From: an uncultured Latescibacterota bacterium | GTDB lineage: Bacteria; Latescibacterota; UBA2968; UBA8231 | Direction of reading: 5' to 3' | NCBI GenBank assembly: GCA_958295495.1 | Contig: OY282352.1 | Coordinates: forward strand, 1,922,001-1,986,000 | DNA length: 64,000 nucleotides | Shown: piece by piece, positions 43,297 to 51,873 of the stretch | Numbering within the stretch: the first letter of the stretch is position 1 | How the letters are laid out: each line of letters starts with the position of its first letter | The notes under the pieces: generated by a model | Seen by the model: the letters and a program-made list of their open reading frames with translations, nothing else | Databases searched by the model: none | What the model was told of the DNA's origin: nothing | Position numbers and translations under genes: made by a program

Positions 43297-43872
43297 CTAC
43301 AGCCCCTTGTACCAAGTCAGTTGCACCTCGTCTAGACTCTCGGTATGGTAGGCGTAGAGGTGGACTTGACCGAGCTTGGCACCCACGCGGGCGTAGAAGC
43401 GGCAGGCGGGGACATTGATGTTTTGGGTCTCGATCTTGAGCTGGGTGCAGCCCCGCTTCTTGGCGCAGGTCTCGGCGCGTTGGAAGAGCGCCCTGCCCAC
43501 GCCTCGTCCTTGATACTCGGGCCGCACGCGGATGTCCCAGAGGCCGGCTAAGTCTTCGCGCCCTTCGCAGTAGTCTAAGCCCTCGCCATGAAAGGCGACA
43601 ATGGCCCCGCCGATGCGCTCTTGCTCCCTGTAAGCAGCGACGATAATCCACCGCGAGAGGTCCCACGTTCTCCGGGTCCAGCGTTCGGGGCCGCCGGGGT
43701 GGTCGTAGTTTTTGCTGTAGGGCGGATCGACGGGTTCTTCGATCAGCCGAATTCCCCCCAAGCCATTGGCGACGAGTTCGACTCGAAAGCGGCTTTTTAC
43801 TTCGAGGGAGATGGGCACCCGGCCGTATTCGGGCAGGACGTCGAGGCTTTCTTCTTGGATGCGAAAGTTCAT
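43297..43872 (-). CDS. GNAT-family N-acetyltransferase
   Basis: 191-aa acetyltransferase. The acetyl-CoA loop is LWDIRVRPEYQGRGVGRALFQRAE (Q/R-x-x-G-x-G/A), followed by CTQLKIETQNINVPACRFYARVGAKLG. This pattern is diagnostic for GNAT proteins. The long N-terminal extension (residues 1-80, charged) is typical of streptothricin-acetyltransferase-like members, but the substrate is unknown. It is upstream of the aminotransferase on the same strand by 136 nt, not obviously coupled. Confidence 0.88.
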   Translation of the reverse strand: MNFRIQEESLDVLPEYGRVPISLEVKSRFRVELVANGLGGIRLIEEPVDPPYSKNYDHPGGPERWTRRTWDLSRWIIVAAYREQERIGGAIVAFHGEGLDYCEGREDLAGLWDIRVRPEYQGRGVGRALFQRAETCAKKRGCTQLKIETQNINVPACRFYARVGAKLGQVHLYAYHTESLDEVQLTWYKGL

Positions 43873-43967
43873 TGGTGTTGTCGAGCCTGAAGGCTCGGTA
43901 AAGCGGTCTCTTTGCGATGCCCTTGGGTTGGAAGCTAATCAATTGGCGCGACTAGAGAATTCGCTAC

Positions 43968-45158
43968 TCAAAACGACAGTCCGATTCCGATAAAGGAGTG
44001 GCTGTGATCGTCAAGCAGTGATGACGATGACGAACTTCCGTTGCCGAACCGGGACCAACTAATTGACAGGTGTCTAGCAAGGAACTGAATGTCTAGAAAG
44101 TGGGCAATAATCTTGAAGAGACCATCGGACTTGACGGTCCATCCCAAGGTTTTCAAGTGGATCCCGCCATCAAAGTCGTCGTACGTTCCTCGCCGAATCG
44201 CGACCGTTTCCAGAATCGAAGCCTCAACACCGCTCTTGTCGTCCTCAGCGAAGCTCGTGATATGGGCACCATCTACTTGGGGACGGTACGTCTCCTTGGA
44301 AAATGTCACTCTGCCGATAGCGAAGTTGAAGGAGTCAGAGTTCCAGTCCACCCCCAAACTGCCCGACCATCCGTGCCGCCTATTCGCCGGTAGAGGATCC
44401 GCTTGGTTCCCAGGGATAGGGGCAATGATTTCACCCCCACGGTTCTGCCATGTGACGCCGACCCCGACGTCGAGCTTTGGCCGGAGGTGTTGATTCAGGG
44501 TAAGCTCCCTTCCGGTGAGGTGCTCCAAGACTCCGACCACCGGTACTACCGCTATGAGACCGAAGTCGCATGCTCGGGCGGCTCCTTCCCCTCTGCCACG
44601 TTCAAGACCGGCCCCAACTACAGCAAGGTCGGACGAAATCCACTTGGTTGTAGCACCGACGCCTATGTCCACGACGGACCTCAGTGCTAGGCTGACGCCG
44701 ATATTGTTAGATGACTCTGCGCTGGTGAAAGTACCTAGGAGATTGCCCCGTCCATCGGTGCGGACTTGTTCTCCGAAATTCAGCTTCGTGCGGTATCCGT
44801 AGAATGCCGCCGTAAGCCTTGTTGGTTCTCTCCCAAGAGAGGTTGCGGCTTGGGCGGCAAAGTAATTGTAGCTCCGATCATCTGCCAACTTTGGAAGCCA
44901 CCGCATCTCACTCAGGTAGAAGCGGCTTTGCAGCGTGTGTGCAGAAGCCGACAGGGCTGCTGCACCAGGGTTGTAGTAACCGGCCGGCTCGTCTGGGAGA
45001 GCGACGCCCGCCTGCCCCATCCCGTTGACGCGCACCGACGGGGAGATCAGCAAGACCAGTGCCGCAGCCCTGCTTTCAGGAGTTCCTTCGGCAGGTTCGC
45101 CCTGTGCGAATAGAAGGGCCACAGCCAAAGCCGCCTGAATGCTTCTTGAGAATACCAT
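43968..45158 (-). CDS. PorV/PorQ-like outer-membrane beta-barrel protein
   Basis: 396-aa secreted protein. A hydrophobic start (MVFSRSIQAALAVALLFAQG) precedes LLISPSVRVNGMGQAGVALPDEPAGYYNPGAAALS, the GxGxAGVA...YYNPA signature of PorV/PorQ and OmpP1/FadL-like barrels. Alternating hydrophobic strands run to the C-terminal Phe, the usual outer-membrane insertion signal. In Bacteroidota such barrels help in type IX secretion. A fragment of this gene recurs at 46205-46287. A short poly-Ser near the C-terminus is unusual. Confidence 0.8.
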   Translation of the reverse strand: MVFSRSIQAALAVALLFAQGEPAEGTPESRAAALVLLISPSVRVNGMGQAGVALPDEPAGYYNPGAAALSASAHTLQSRFYLSEMRWLPKLADDRSYNYFAAQAATSLGREPTRLTAAFYGYRTKLNFGEQVRTDGRGNLLGTFTSAESSNNIGVSLALRSVVDIGVGATTKWISSDLAVVGAGLERGRGEGAARACDFGLIAVVPVVGVLEHLTGRELTLNQHLRPKLDVGVGVTWQNRGGEIIAPIPGNQADPLPANRRHGWSGSLGVDWNSDSFNFAIGRVTFSKETYRPQVDGAHITSFAEDDKSGVEASILETVAIRRGTYDDFDGGIHLKTLGWTVKSDGLFKIIAHFLDIQFLARHLSISWSRFGNGSSSSSSLLDDHSHSFIGIGLSF

Positions 45159-45220
45159 AGAATTGGCTCCTTAGGGTTCTCTGCGAGTGATGGGACGATT
45201 TCTCGCTCTGCTTTAGGCCG

Positions 45221-46150
45221 TTAGGAGGCACTCCTGCCTAGGGTACTACACATCGATCCGATGACCACCAGTATGGTACCACCGATGGCGGGTTTGTTGA
45301 GGGGTTCCATGGGGACTAGGTCGGGGTCGAAAAGGGCGAACAGGCCCATCACGGCCAAAGTGACCAGAGGCGTCAGCGAGACCAGCGCGCCCATGCGCGA
45401 AGCCTCCATCCGCTTGAGCGATTCGGCGAAGCTGAGATAGGAGACGAGGGTGAAGACGACCGAGCAGGCCAAGAGAAAAAAGGGGATAGCCGGCAGGTCG
45501 AATATGCGGCTCGGCTGGGCGAGGGGCAGAAAGAGCAGCATGCCAAACCAATAGACCAAGGCCATGATCGAGGTTGAGGGTAGGTGCCGCAGCAGGGGTT
45601 TTTGCGCCAGCATGAAAACCCCCCAGAGAATGGCCGAGGTAAAGACGAGCCAAACGCCGCGGCCGTAGTTTTCTACCAAAGAGAGCAGTTCGGCGAAGCG
45701 CTGATTAAAAAATAGCCCCATCCCCAAGATCAGTACGCCGAGGCCGATCCACTGCAAACGGCTAAAGGATTCTTTGAAGAGGATCAGCCCGCCCAAGAGC
45801 ACAATTATTGGCGAAAACTGCATCACGATCTGGGCCGAGCCGGGCGAGATGCGGCCTAGCCCCATCAGATAAGTCAGGTAGTTGCCGCCGAGGCCGAGGA
45901 CGCAAACCACCGCCAGAGCCAAGGCCGCGCCGCGAATCCGAAAAGGAGAAGCAAGGCCGTAGCGAAAGTGAATGACGGGGACCAGCATGGCCCCCGCGAG
46001 CAGGAAGCGGTACCAAGTAACGGTAAAGGGGTCCAGCGATTGCAACAGCAGCTTGAGTACCAAGGGCAGGGTGCCCCACAGCAGCAGGGTGATAGAGGCG
46101 AGGGCCATCCTTGGTGATCGATGTTTAGTCCGGTTGCTCACGGTCGCCAA
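45221..46150 (-). CDS. EamA/DMT-family transporter
   Basis: 309-aa membrane protein with ten helices in two EamA repeats. LLLWGTLPLVLKLLLQSLDPFTVTWYRFLLAGAML is the first repeat start, and VFTSAILWGVFMLAQKPLLRHLPSTSIMALVYWFG the second. The drug/metabolite transporter group exports amino acids, nucleotides or drugs; the substrate is unknown. The start is a TTG at 46150 with AGGGG upstream; GTG 46141 or ATG 46108 are alternatives. Confidence 0.85.
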   Translation of the reverse strand: MATVSNRTKHRSPRMALASITLLLWGTLPLVLKLLLQSLDPFTVTWYRFLLAGAMLVPVIHFRYGLASPFRIRGAALALAVVCVLGLGGNYLTYLMGLGRISPGSAQIVMQFSPIIVLLGGLILFKESFSRLQWIGLGVLILGMGLFFNQRFAELLSLVENYGRGVWLVFTSAILWGVFMLAQKPLLRHLPSTSIMALVYWFGMLLFLPLAQPSRIFDLPAIPFFLLACSVVFTLVSYLSFAESLKRMEASRMGALVSLTPLVTLAVMGLFALFDPDLVPMEPLNKPAIGGTILVVIGSMCSTLGRSAS

Positions 46151-46204
46151 GAGGCCCCTAAGTTCTTCACCGCTACTCAGAATGTTAGAGTGCTTGGTTC
46201 AGCG

Positions 46205-46287
46205 GTGCGGACTTGTTATCCGAGATCCAGCTTCGTGCGGTATCCGTAGAATGCTGCTCTAAGCCTTGTTGGTTCTCTCCCAAGAAG
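46205..46287 (-). repeat. Partial duplicate of the PorV-like gene
   Basis: About 80 bp strongly resembling 44766-44848 within the PorV-like gene (same strand), encoding LGREPTRLRAAFYGYRTKLD. Flanking sequence is unrelated, so it is a short internal fragment copied or left behind. Confidence 0.7.
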
Positions 46288-46292
46288 GACCG

Positions 46293-46445
46293 TTACGCTG
46301 CTTTGAGCGGCTCCAGTTCTGCAGGTTCTAGTCTGCCGAGACCCAGACGATCAAAGACGCGCTGTATTTCGTCGATACTTACCATTCCGGGTGAGACGAC
46401 TTCAATCCCAAGAGGTGTGCCATCTTGAGCGTAGTCAATTAGGCT
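46293..46445 (-). pseudogene. DUF2283-like C-terminal fragment
   Basis: Minus-strand frame reads SLIDYAQDGTPLGIEVVSPGMVSIDEIQRVFDRLGLGRLEPAELEPLKAA and stops at 46293. DYxxDGxxxGIEVVSP is the DUF2283 motif. The N-terminal half is missing; the frame joins the preceding DUF4258-like sequence by a frameshifted junction around 46440. Probably the antitoxin remnant of a decayed pair. Confidence 0.55.
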
Positions 46446-46600
46446 CTGTCGTCTAGGTCTGGCTCAACAACCACAAACCAAGGATGTCCCGCATGACGAG
46501 TATGAATAAGCCAGCGACCCGGGCGGCGAGCAGGAACCAGTTTTGAGGCATTATCAAGCATCGTCCGCAGTTGGACCTCCGAAAATCCCCGCTCCTCCAT
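46439..46600 (-). pseudogene. DUF4258-like toxin fragment
   Basis: From ATG 46600 the frame reads MEERGFSEVQLRTMLDNASKLVPARRPGRWLIHTRHAGHPWFVVVEPDLDDRA and stops at 46439. It also stays open upstream into the end of the dehydratase gene with WRNWELGFTAHLEVR, the expected family start, but has no start codon there. The C-terminal strand (normally LLVVVTAYPV) is missing. With the adjoining DUF2283 fragment this is a collapsed toxin-antitoxin-like pair. Confidence 0.5.
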
Positions 46601-46647
46601 GCGGACTTCCAGATGTGCTGTAAAGCCCAGTTCCCAATTCCGCCAAC

Positions 46648-47781
46648 CTAACCTTGCCTGAACCTCTCGACCACCTCTTCGTCCACCTCAATCCCCAACC
46701 CCGGCCCGGCTGGCACGCGCACAAAGCTGTCCTCTTGGTCAAATGGCACCGCGCATAGCTCTTGGCGGATGGCACTCGGCGTGCGGTCGAATTCCATCAC
46801 CGGCTCCTGCATATAGGGCTGGGCGTTGTGCGCTGGCGGGCAGGGCGGCAAGGTAGCGGCAAGGTGCAAAGTGGCGGCAATCATAACGGGCGAACCCCAG
46901 ACATGGGGGTTGACCTGAATGCCGCAGGCGTTGGCCATGGCGCATATCCGCTGCATCTCGGTGATGCCGCCGCAGTGCATGATGTCGGGCTGGACGATGT
47001 CGTAGGCGCGGCGCGTCAGATAGGGCTTGAATTCGTAGCGGGTGCGCAGGTTTTCGCCGCCGGCAATGGCCATGGGCAGCGCGGCTTTGACTTCCAAATA
47101 GGCGTCCAAGTCTTGGGCGTTGACCGGCTCTTCAAACCACACCAGATCCAGCTCAACCAGCTTCTGGCCAATGCGAATCGCCGTGGTGGCGTTGTAGGCT
47201 TCGTTGGCATCGACCATGAGGTGAATGTCCGGGCCGATGGCCTCGCGTAGTGCCCTGACGCGTGCGACATCCTCGGCGATGGACAGCCCTCCGACCTTGG
47301 TCTTCATCCCCTTGAAGCCTGCGGCCACATAACTCCGCGCCTCGTCGAGCAGGCGGTCGAGAAACTCGCCTTCGGCGTAGTAGAGGCCGGTGGCATAGAC
47401 GGCGATTTTATTGCGGACCTTGCCGCCGAGGAGGGCGCAGATCGGGAGGCCGCAGGCTTTGCCAGCGAGATCCCAGAGGGCGATGTCGAGCGCGGAAAGG
47501 GCGCTGCCGGCTAGGCCGACCGCGTTGTTGCCGTTGTAGAGCGCGTGAAACATGCGCTCCCACAAACCTGCGCGGTCCATGGGGTCTTGGCCGATGAGCA
47601 GCGGGGCGAGCAAGCCGTTGATGAGGTCGGCGGCCGCGCCTTCGCCCCAGCCGACGAGGCCGTCGTCCGCGGTGACTTTGACGAGCGCGGTGCTGCGCTG
47701 GTCGATCCAGCCTTGGGACCAGCCAAAGGGGTGCTCGAGGGGACAGGTGAGGTCGAAGGTTTCGATGGCAGCGATTTTCAC
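46648..47781 (-). CDS. Mandelate racemase/muconate lactonizing enzyme (enolase superfamily)
   Basis: 377-aa sugar-acid dehydratase or racemase. Catalytic residues are readable: Lys160-x-Lys162 (GMKTKVGG), metal ligands Asp191 (MVDANEAY), Glu217 (FEEPV) and Glu243 (GGENLRTRY), and a His in QVNPHVWGS. The N-terminal capping domain begins VKIAAIETFDL. It starts with GTG 47781, 73 nt from the divergent second enolase gene. The KxK plus His arrangement is typical of the mandelate-racemase subgroup. The substrate is unknown. Confidence 0.9.
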   Translation of the reverse strand: MKIAAIETFDLTCPLEHPFGWSQGWIDQRSTALVKVTADDGLVGWGEGAAADLINGLLAPLLIGQDPMDRAGLWERMFHALYNGNNAVGLAGSALSALDIALWDLAGKACGLPICALLGGKVRNKIAVYATGLYYAEGEFLDRLLDEARSYVAAGFKGMKTKVGGLSIAEDVARVRALREAIGPDIHLMVDANEAYNATTAIRIGQKLVELDLVWFEEPVNAQDLDAYLEVKAALPMAIAGGENLRTRYEFKPYLTRRAYDIVQPDIMHCGGITEMQRICAMANACGIQVNPHVWGSPVMIAATLHLAATLPPCPPAHNAQPYMQEPVMEFDRTPSAIRQELCAVPFDQEDSFVRVPAGPGLGIEVDEEVVERFRQG

Positions 47782-47854
47782 AATAGGTCTCTGAGGTTGA
47801 CAGTCGTCGGGGGGAAATATAAGGTATTCAAATTTGCAGATAAAGGAGGCGAAC

Positions 47855-48994
47855 GTGAAAATCACTGCGGTGAAATTGCTGGTGTTGGAAGACCCAAGCC
47901 ACAAGGGGAGCGTCGGGCACAATATCGCACGGGTAGAGGGGCTGAGGCGGATACAATACACGCATCGGGGAAGGCCCGATCAAGAATTGCGCCCGGTGCG
48001 GCAGAGCTTTTTGGAGGTGCATACGGACGAGGGGATTGTGGGGCGCAGCGATACGTCGATGACTCCCTATCAGGCCGACATTGTGCGGTATCACGCGGTG
48101 GGGCGGAGTCCTTGGGAGCGCGAGGCGTTGTTTCAGCAGTTTTGCAAGGGAACCCGGTGGGTGTACCAGCCCCCGGGTTGGTTTGGGGCGTTTGACAACT
48201 GTCTGTGGGACATTTTGGGCAAGGCCGCGCGGCTGCCGATCTATGCGTTGGTGGGGCGCGTGCGGCCGCGGCTGCCCGCGTATCTAACCGGCGGGGACGC
48301 GGATATAGAGGGGTATCTCAAGGCCATAGAGACCGGCAAGGAAATGGGTATTGGCGCGTACAAGTTTCACACGTATAAAGGCGGAAAGGCCGATATCCCC
48401 ATTTACAGGGCCGTGCGGGACGCCGTGGGGCCAGATTATGATTTGATCACCGACCCAGTGTGCTCATACAACTTGCGCGAGGCCATTGAGGTGGGGTGTG
48501 TGCTAGAGGAACTGGATTTTGTGTGGTTGGAAGAGCCGATGCACGAGCAGAAGATGAATCAATATCAGGAGCTGTGCCGTGCGTTGACCATTCCGGTGAT
48601 GGGGACCGAGATGCTGATGCACGACATCGACTTGACGGCACAATGGCTGATCCAGGGGGCGACCGATCGCCTGCGCGGCAATGCCCGGCACGGGACGACG
48701 CAGGTGCTGAAGCTGGCGCATCTGGCCGAGTTGCACGGAGCGAATATCGAACTGAACGGCGGCGGCGCATTGGATGGGCTGGTCCACGCGCATTTGGGCT
48801 GCTGCATCGACAATACGGATTTCTACGAGTTTTTCGGGGCAACGGCCGACAGCTTGCGGCAGACCGGGGCGCGCTGGGGTTTGCTCAATGCGCCCTTGAT
48901 TGAAGAAGGGCACATCGCGCCCCCAGATGGGCCGGGTTGGGGCGCGATGTGGGACGAGGAGAAGTTCAGCTCGCTAATAGTTGAAGAGCACTGA
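47855..48994 (+). CDS. Enolase-superfamily sugar-acid dehydratase, first gene of a catabolic operon
   Basis: 379-aa enzyme. GTG 47855 follows a perfect AAAGGAGG at 5 nt, deciding the start. Metal ligands are Asp200 (LITDPVCSY), Glu226 (WLEEPMHE) and Glu252 (MGTEMLMHD). The acid/base site reads Lys170-Phe-His172 (GAYKFHTYKGGK), a KxH rather than KxK pattern, and the C-terminal His is not obvious, so its chemistry may differ from the divergent paralogue. It heads a plus-strand run with PhyH, UxuA, aldolase and IlvD genes. Confidence 0.88.
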   Translation: MKITAVKLLVLEDPSHKGSVGHNIARVEGLRRIQYTHRGRPDQELRPVRQSFLEVHTDEGIVGRSDTSMTPYQADIVRYHAVGRSPWEREALFQQFCKGTRWVYQPPGWFGAFDNCLWDILGKAARLPIYALVGRVRPRLPAYLTGGDADIEGYLKAIETGKEMGIGAYKFHTYKGGKADIPIYRAVRDAVGPDYDLITDPVCSYNLREAIEVGCVLEELDFVWLEEPMHEQKMNQYQELCRALTIPVMGTEMLMHDIDLTAQWLIQGATDRLRGNARHGTTQVLKLAHLAELHGANIELNGGGALDGLVHAHLGCCIDNTDFYEFFGATADSLRQTGARWGLLNAPLIEEGHIAPPDGPGWGAMWDEEKFSSLIVEEH

Positions 48995-49006
48995 GATAGA
49001 GGACGC

Positions 49007-49897
49007 ATGAAAAGCTGGCGACCCACCCAAGCCCAAGCCCGAGCGTGGGAAGAGAAGGGCTATTTCACGGCACTTGGGGTCGCGACGGCCGACCAAGCGG
49101 CGGAGATGCGCGGGGTGATCAAGAACGTCCTGTACGCGCCCGAGCCCCAGAACGTGCGCACGGACGCCGACCCCATGGACCCGATGGGCGATACACCCGA
49201 GGCGCGGGCGCAGCGCTTTCGCAAGTTCAACCGCTGGTGCCACACCGCGCCGCTGATTTGGCACACGGCGCACGCTGGGGTGCTGGCACCGCTGGCGCGG
49301 TATTACCTAGGCGACGATATCCTGCTTAAGTTCAGCAGCGTCTTCGTCAAGCCGGCCAAGACCGGGGCGGCCACGCCTTGGCATCAGGACAACGGGCTGT
49401 GGCGCGATGGCGAGACCGAGCCGTTCAACGTCTGGATGGCTCTCGACCCGGCGCGGCGCGACAACGGCTGCCTGCAGTTTATTCCGGGAAGCCACAAAAC
49501 CGAGATCGTAGAGCATGTGCTCTACGCCGACAGCATCCACGGCGAGCTGCCGCGGGAGCGAGTCGCGGCCTTAAAGGCCGAGCGCGGCGTCGAGCACATT
49601 GAGTTGGCGCCCGGCGACGTAGTCTGCTGGCACAGCAGCTTGTGGCACTACAGCCCGGTCAACCGGAGTCCACAGAGCCGGATTGGCATCGCCGGCGTCT
49701 ATACCACGCCGGCCCTAGCCGACCGCTCGCCGCGCACTTGGGGCAACCTCCCGTGGGTGCTGCGCAAAGGCGCGTCGTGCCGGAATTTTCCGCCGGACGA
49801 ATACGAGGTATGCGCGAAAAGTAAAACGCCGCCCGAGCCGTTTCCCAAAGCGGACGAGGGGGCGTCCATCCAAAATAAAAAGGGGAATGCAGCATGA
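49007..49897 (+). CDS. Phytanoyl-CoA dioxygenase (PhyH) family protein
   Basis: 296-aa Fe(II)/2-oxoglutarate oxygenase with a full triad: PWHQDNGLW (His126, Asp128), distal His in VCWHSSLWHYSPVNRSPQSRIGIAGVY with the cosubstrate Arg. NGCLQFIPGSHK is the typical sheet. It follows the dehydratase by 12 nt and overlaps the next gene by 4 nt (ATGA), so it is translated as part of the operon. It probably oxidises a carbohydrate-derived compound, an inference from context. Confidence 0.9.
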   Translation: MKSWRPTQAQARAWEEKGYFTALGVATADQAAEMRGVIKNVLYAPEPQNVRTDADPMDPMGDTPEARAQRFRKFNRWCHTAPLIWHTAHAGVLAPLARYYLGDDILLKFSSVFVKPAKTGAATPWHQDNGLWRDGETEPFNVWMALDPARRDNGCLQFIPGSHKTEIVEHVLYADSIHGELPRERVAALKAERGVEHIELAPGDVVCWHSSLWHYSPVNRSPQSRIGIAGVYTTPALADRSPRTWGNLPWVLRKGASCRNFPPDEYEVCAKSKTPPEPFPKADEGASIQNKKGNAA

Positions 49898-50799
49898 GCG
49901 AAGCGTACGTAGTAGATAAGAATTTGGGGCAGCCGTTGGTGGTGGAAGAAGGCGACCTGCCGCAAAAAAACGCCGATGGCGAGCCGGTCGTCGAGCTGAC
50001 CGACGAGCAGAAATACCTCTTCGATGTCCGCGGGTGGCTCTTGGTGCCCGGGGTATTGGCCGACGACGAGATTGAGGCCATGCGCGAGTACGCATCGCGC
50101 GTGCAGAACCGCTCGGAGTCGCTGCCGGAACACGAGCGTTCTTTTGTGGCCGGGCCGCTGGAGAAGCTGACCGATCATCCGGTCGTAGTGGGCTTCCTCA
50201 ACGAGTTTCTGGCGTTTCCTGGGCTGTCGAGTGCCGAGTGCTACGGGTTTCGGATGGAGGGCAGCGGCTTGCGCAATCCAGCGGCGACCCCCGAGCGGGA
50301 AGGCGTTTTCTACCCGCACAACGGCAGCGGTTTCTTTCGCTTTGCCGTGGATTCGCACCACTACCAGAGCATTCCCGGCAAGTCCTTTAGCGGGTTGACG
50401 CGGGTGGTGTGGGAACTAGCACCGGTCAAAATGGGGCAGGGCGGTACGCTCTTAGCCACCGGCAGCCACAAGGCCGCATACCCCGCGCCCGCCGCCATTC
50501 AGGATCCGCATTCGGCGGTGTGGGAAACATACCAGTGCCCGGCGGGGTCGGTGTTGTTTTTTACCGAGGCCCTAGCGCACAGCACCTCGCGGTGGACCAA
50601 TACTGACAACGAGCGGGTGGGCATATTCAACCTCTACAATAGCGTGGGCTCGCGCTGGAGCCCGTGGTCGCCGCCGGCCGCACTCGTCGAGCAGATGCCG
50701 CCGATGCGGCAGACTCTGTTTCGCGAAGCGTATTGCGCCGACAACGTGCCGGGCTTCCGCTACGGCGGCCAGAACCAGCGGGATCGGCCGGTCGCCTAA
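49894..50799 (+). CDS. PhyH-family protein with HNG in place of HxD
   Basis: 301-aa PhyH-fold protein paralogous to 41085-41966 (both have KYLFDxxGxL near residue 45 and LATGSHK/IAGSHK). At the iron site it reads FYPHNGSGFF: His142-Asn143-Gly144, i.e. H-x-G. Distal His229 (EALAHSTSRW) is kept. H-x-G/A is the signature of iron-dependent halogenases of this superfamily, in which chloride replaces the carboxylate. It overlaps the canonical PhyH gene by 4 nt, so the two may act as a pair. Halogenation is a hypothesis only. Confidence 0.8.
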   Translation: MSEAYVVDKNLGQPLVVEEGDLPQKNADGEPVVELTDEQKYLFDVRGWLLVPGVLADDEIEAMREYASRVQNRSESLPEHERSFVAGPLEKLTDHPVVVGFLNEFLAFPGLSSAECYGFRMEGSGLRNPAATPEREGVFYPHNGSGFFRFAVDSHHYQSIPGKSFSGLTRVVWELAPVKMGQGGTLLATGSHKAAYPAPAAIQDPHSAVWETYQCPAGSVLFFTEALAHSTSRWTNTDNERVGIFNLYNSVGSRWSPWSPPAALVEQMPPMRQTLFREAYCADNVPGFRYGGQNQRDRPVA

Positions 50800-50810
50800 A
50801 GAAGCGGCTG

Positions 50811-51824
50811 ATGTATATCCAAGACCAAGTTTCCATCGGCGAACTCGACGACGAGCATCTGAGCTTTTTTCGCGCGATCGGGGTGGACTCGATCCATCTG
50901 GAGTTGCGCGGGGGAGCACCTCCCTCCGGGCGTCGGGGCGGTACTGGCTCGGCGAATACGTCGCTGGCGCAGAATTTAAGGGCCGGCGAGGACTGCACCG
51001 ATGCGTTGGTGCAGGCGCGGGAAAAGGTTGAGGCGCACGGCATGAGGCTGAACAATATCTTCATGCCCGCTTGGGAGGAGATCACCCTGGCCGAGGAGGA
51101 CATAGACGAAAAGATAGGCCACTGGTGCAAGATGCTGAAGAGCGTGGGCCAAGCCGGCATTCCCTGCGTGGGCTGGAACTTCAAACCCATGGGCAACTTT
51201 CGCACCCCTGCGGATATGGGTAGGGGCGGTGCGCAATACAGTACGTTCAACTACGCAGTTTTTGCTAAAAACCGGCCCGCACCGCACGAGCCTCCGGTAG
51301 ATGAGGCGCAGATGTGGGCGCGGATGGAGCGATTTTTAGCGGCGGCGATCCCCACAGCCGAAAAGGCGGGGGTGCGGATGGCCCTGCACCCGGACGACCC
51401 GCCGATTCCCGAGCCGCTAGGGGGCGTGGCGCAGATTTGTTCAACCCTAGAGCAGTTCCGCAAGATCTTCTTCGAGATCGCGCCGAGCGACAGCAATTGT
51501 ATGCTCTTTTGCCAAGGGTGCATGACCGAGTTGCTAGGCCCAGAGAAGATCTACGACGCAATCGCCGAGATGGCTGCAAAGGGCAAGATCGCTTGGGTGC
51601 ATTTTCGCAATGTACGCGGGCAGTTGCCGCGATTTACCGAGGTGTTCGTGGACGAGGGGGAGGTGGATATGCGGCGAGCGATGGAAGTATATCGGGACCA
51701 TGGATTTAATGGTCCGTATATGATGGACCACACGCCGTCTTTTGCCCATGGGTACGGGACGTTGTACGGGAAGGCGTATGCGATTGGGTATATTCGGGCA
51801 TTGATACAGATGGTGTACGGGTGA
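50811..51824 (+). CDS. UxuA-like mannonate dehydratase
   Basis: 337-aa TIM-barrel enzyme. MALHPDDPPIPEPLGGVAQICST near residue 190 is the metal-binding signature of D-mannonate dehydratase, with NFKPMGNFRTPADMGRGG before it and HFRNVRG and MMDHTP later. UxuA converts D-mannonate to 2-keto-3-deoxygluconate in glucuronate breakdown. At 337 aa it is shorter than E. coli UxuA (394 aa), as in related small forms. It begins 11 nt after the H-x-G PhyH gene. Confidence 0.9.
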   Translation: MYIQDQVSIGELDDEHLSFFRAIGVDSIHLELRGGAPPSGRRGGTGSANTSLAQNLRAGEDCTDALVQAREKVEAHGMRLNNIFMPAWEEITLAEEDIDEKIGHWCKMLKSVGQAGIPCVGWNFKPMGNFRTPADMGRGGAQYSTFNYAVFAKNRPAPHEPPVDEAQMWARMERFLAAAIPTAEKAGVRMALHPDDPPIPEPLGGVAQICSTLEQFRKIFFEIAPSDSNCMLFCQGCMTELLGPEKIYDAIAEMAAKGKIAWVHFRNVRGQLPRFTEVFVDEGEVDMRRAMEVYRDHGFNGPYMMDHTPSFAHGYGTLYGKAYAIGYIRALIQMVYG

Positions 51825-51873
51825 GTTGGGTGTGAACGCAGTGATTAACGTAGGGCGACTTGAAGGAGAGAAT

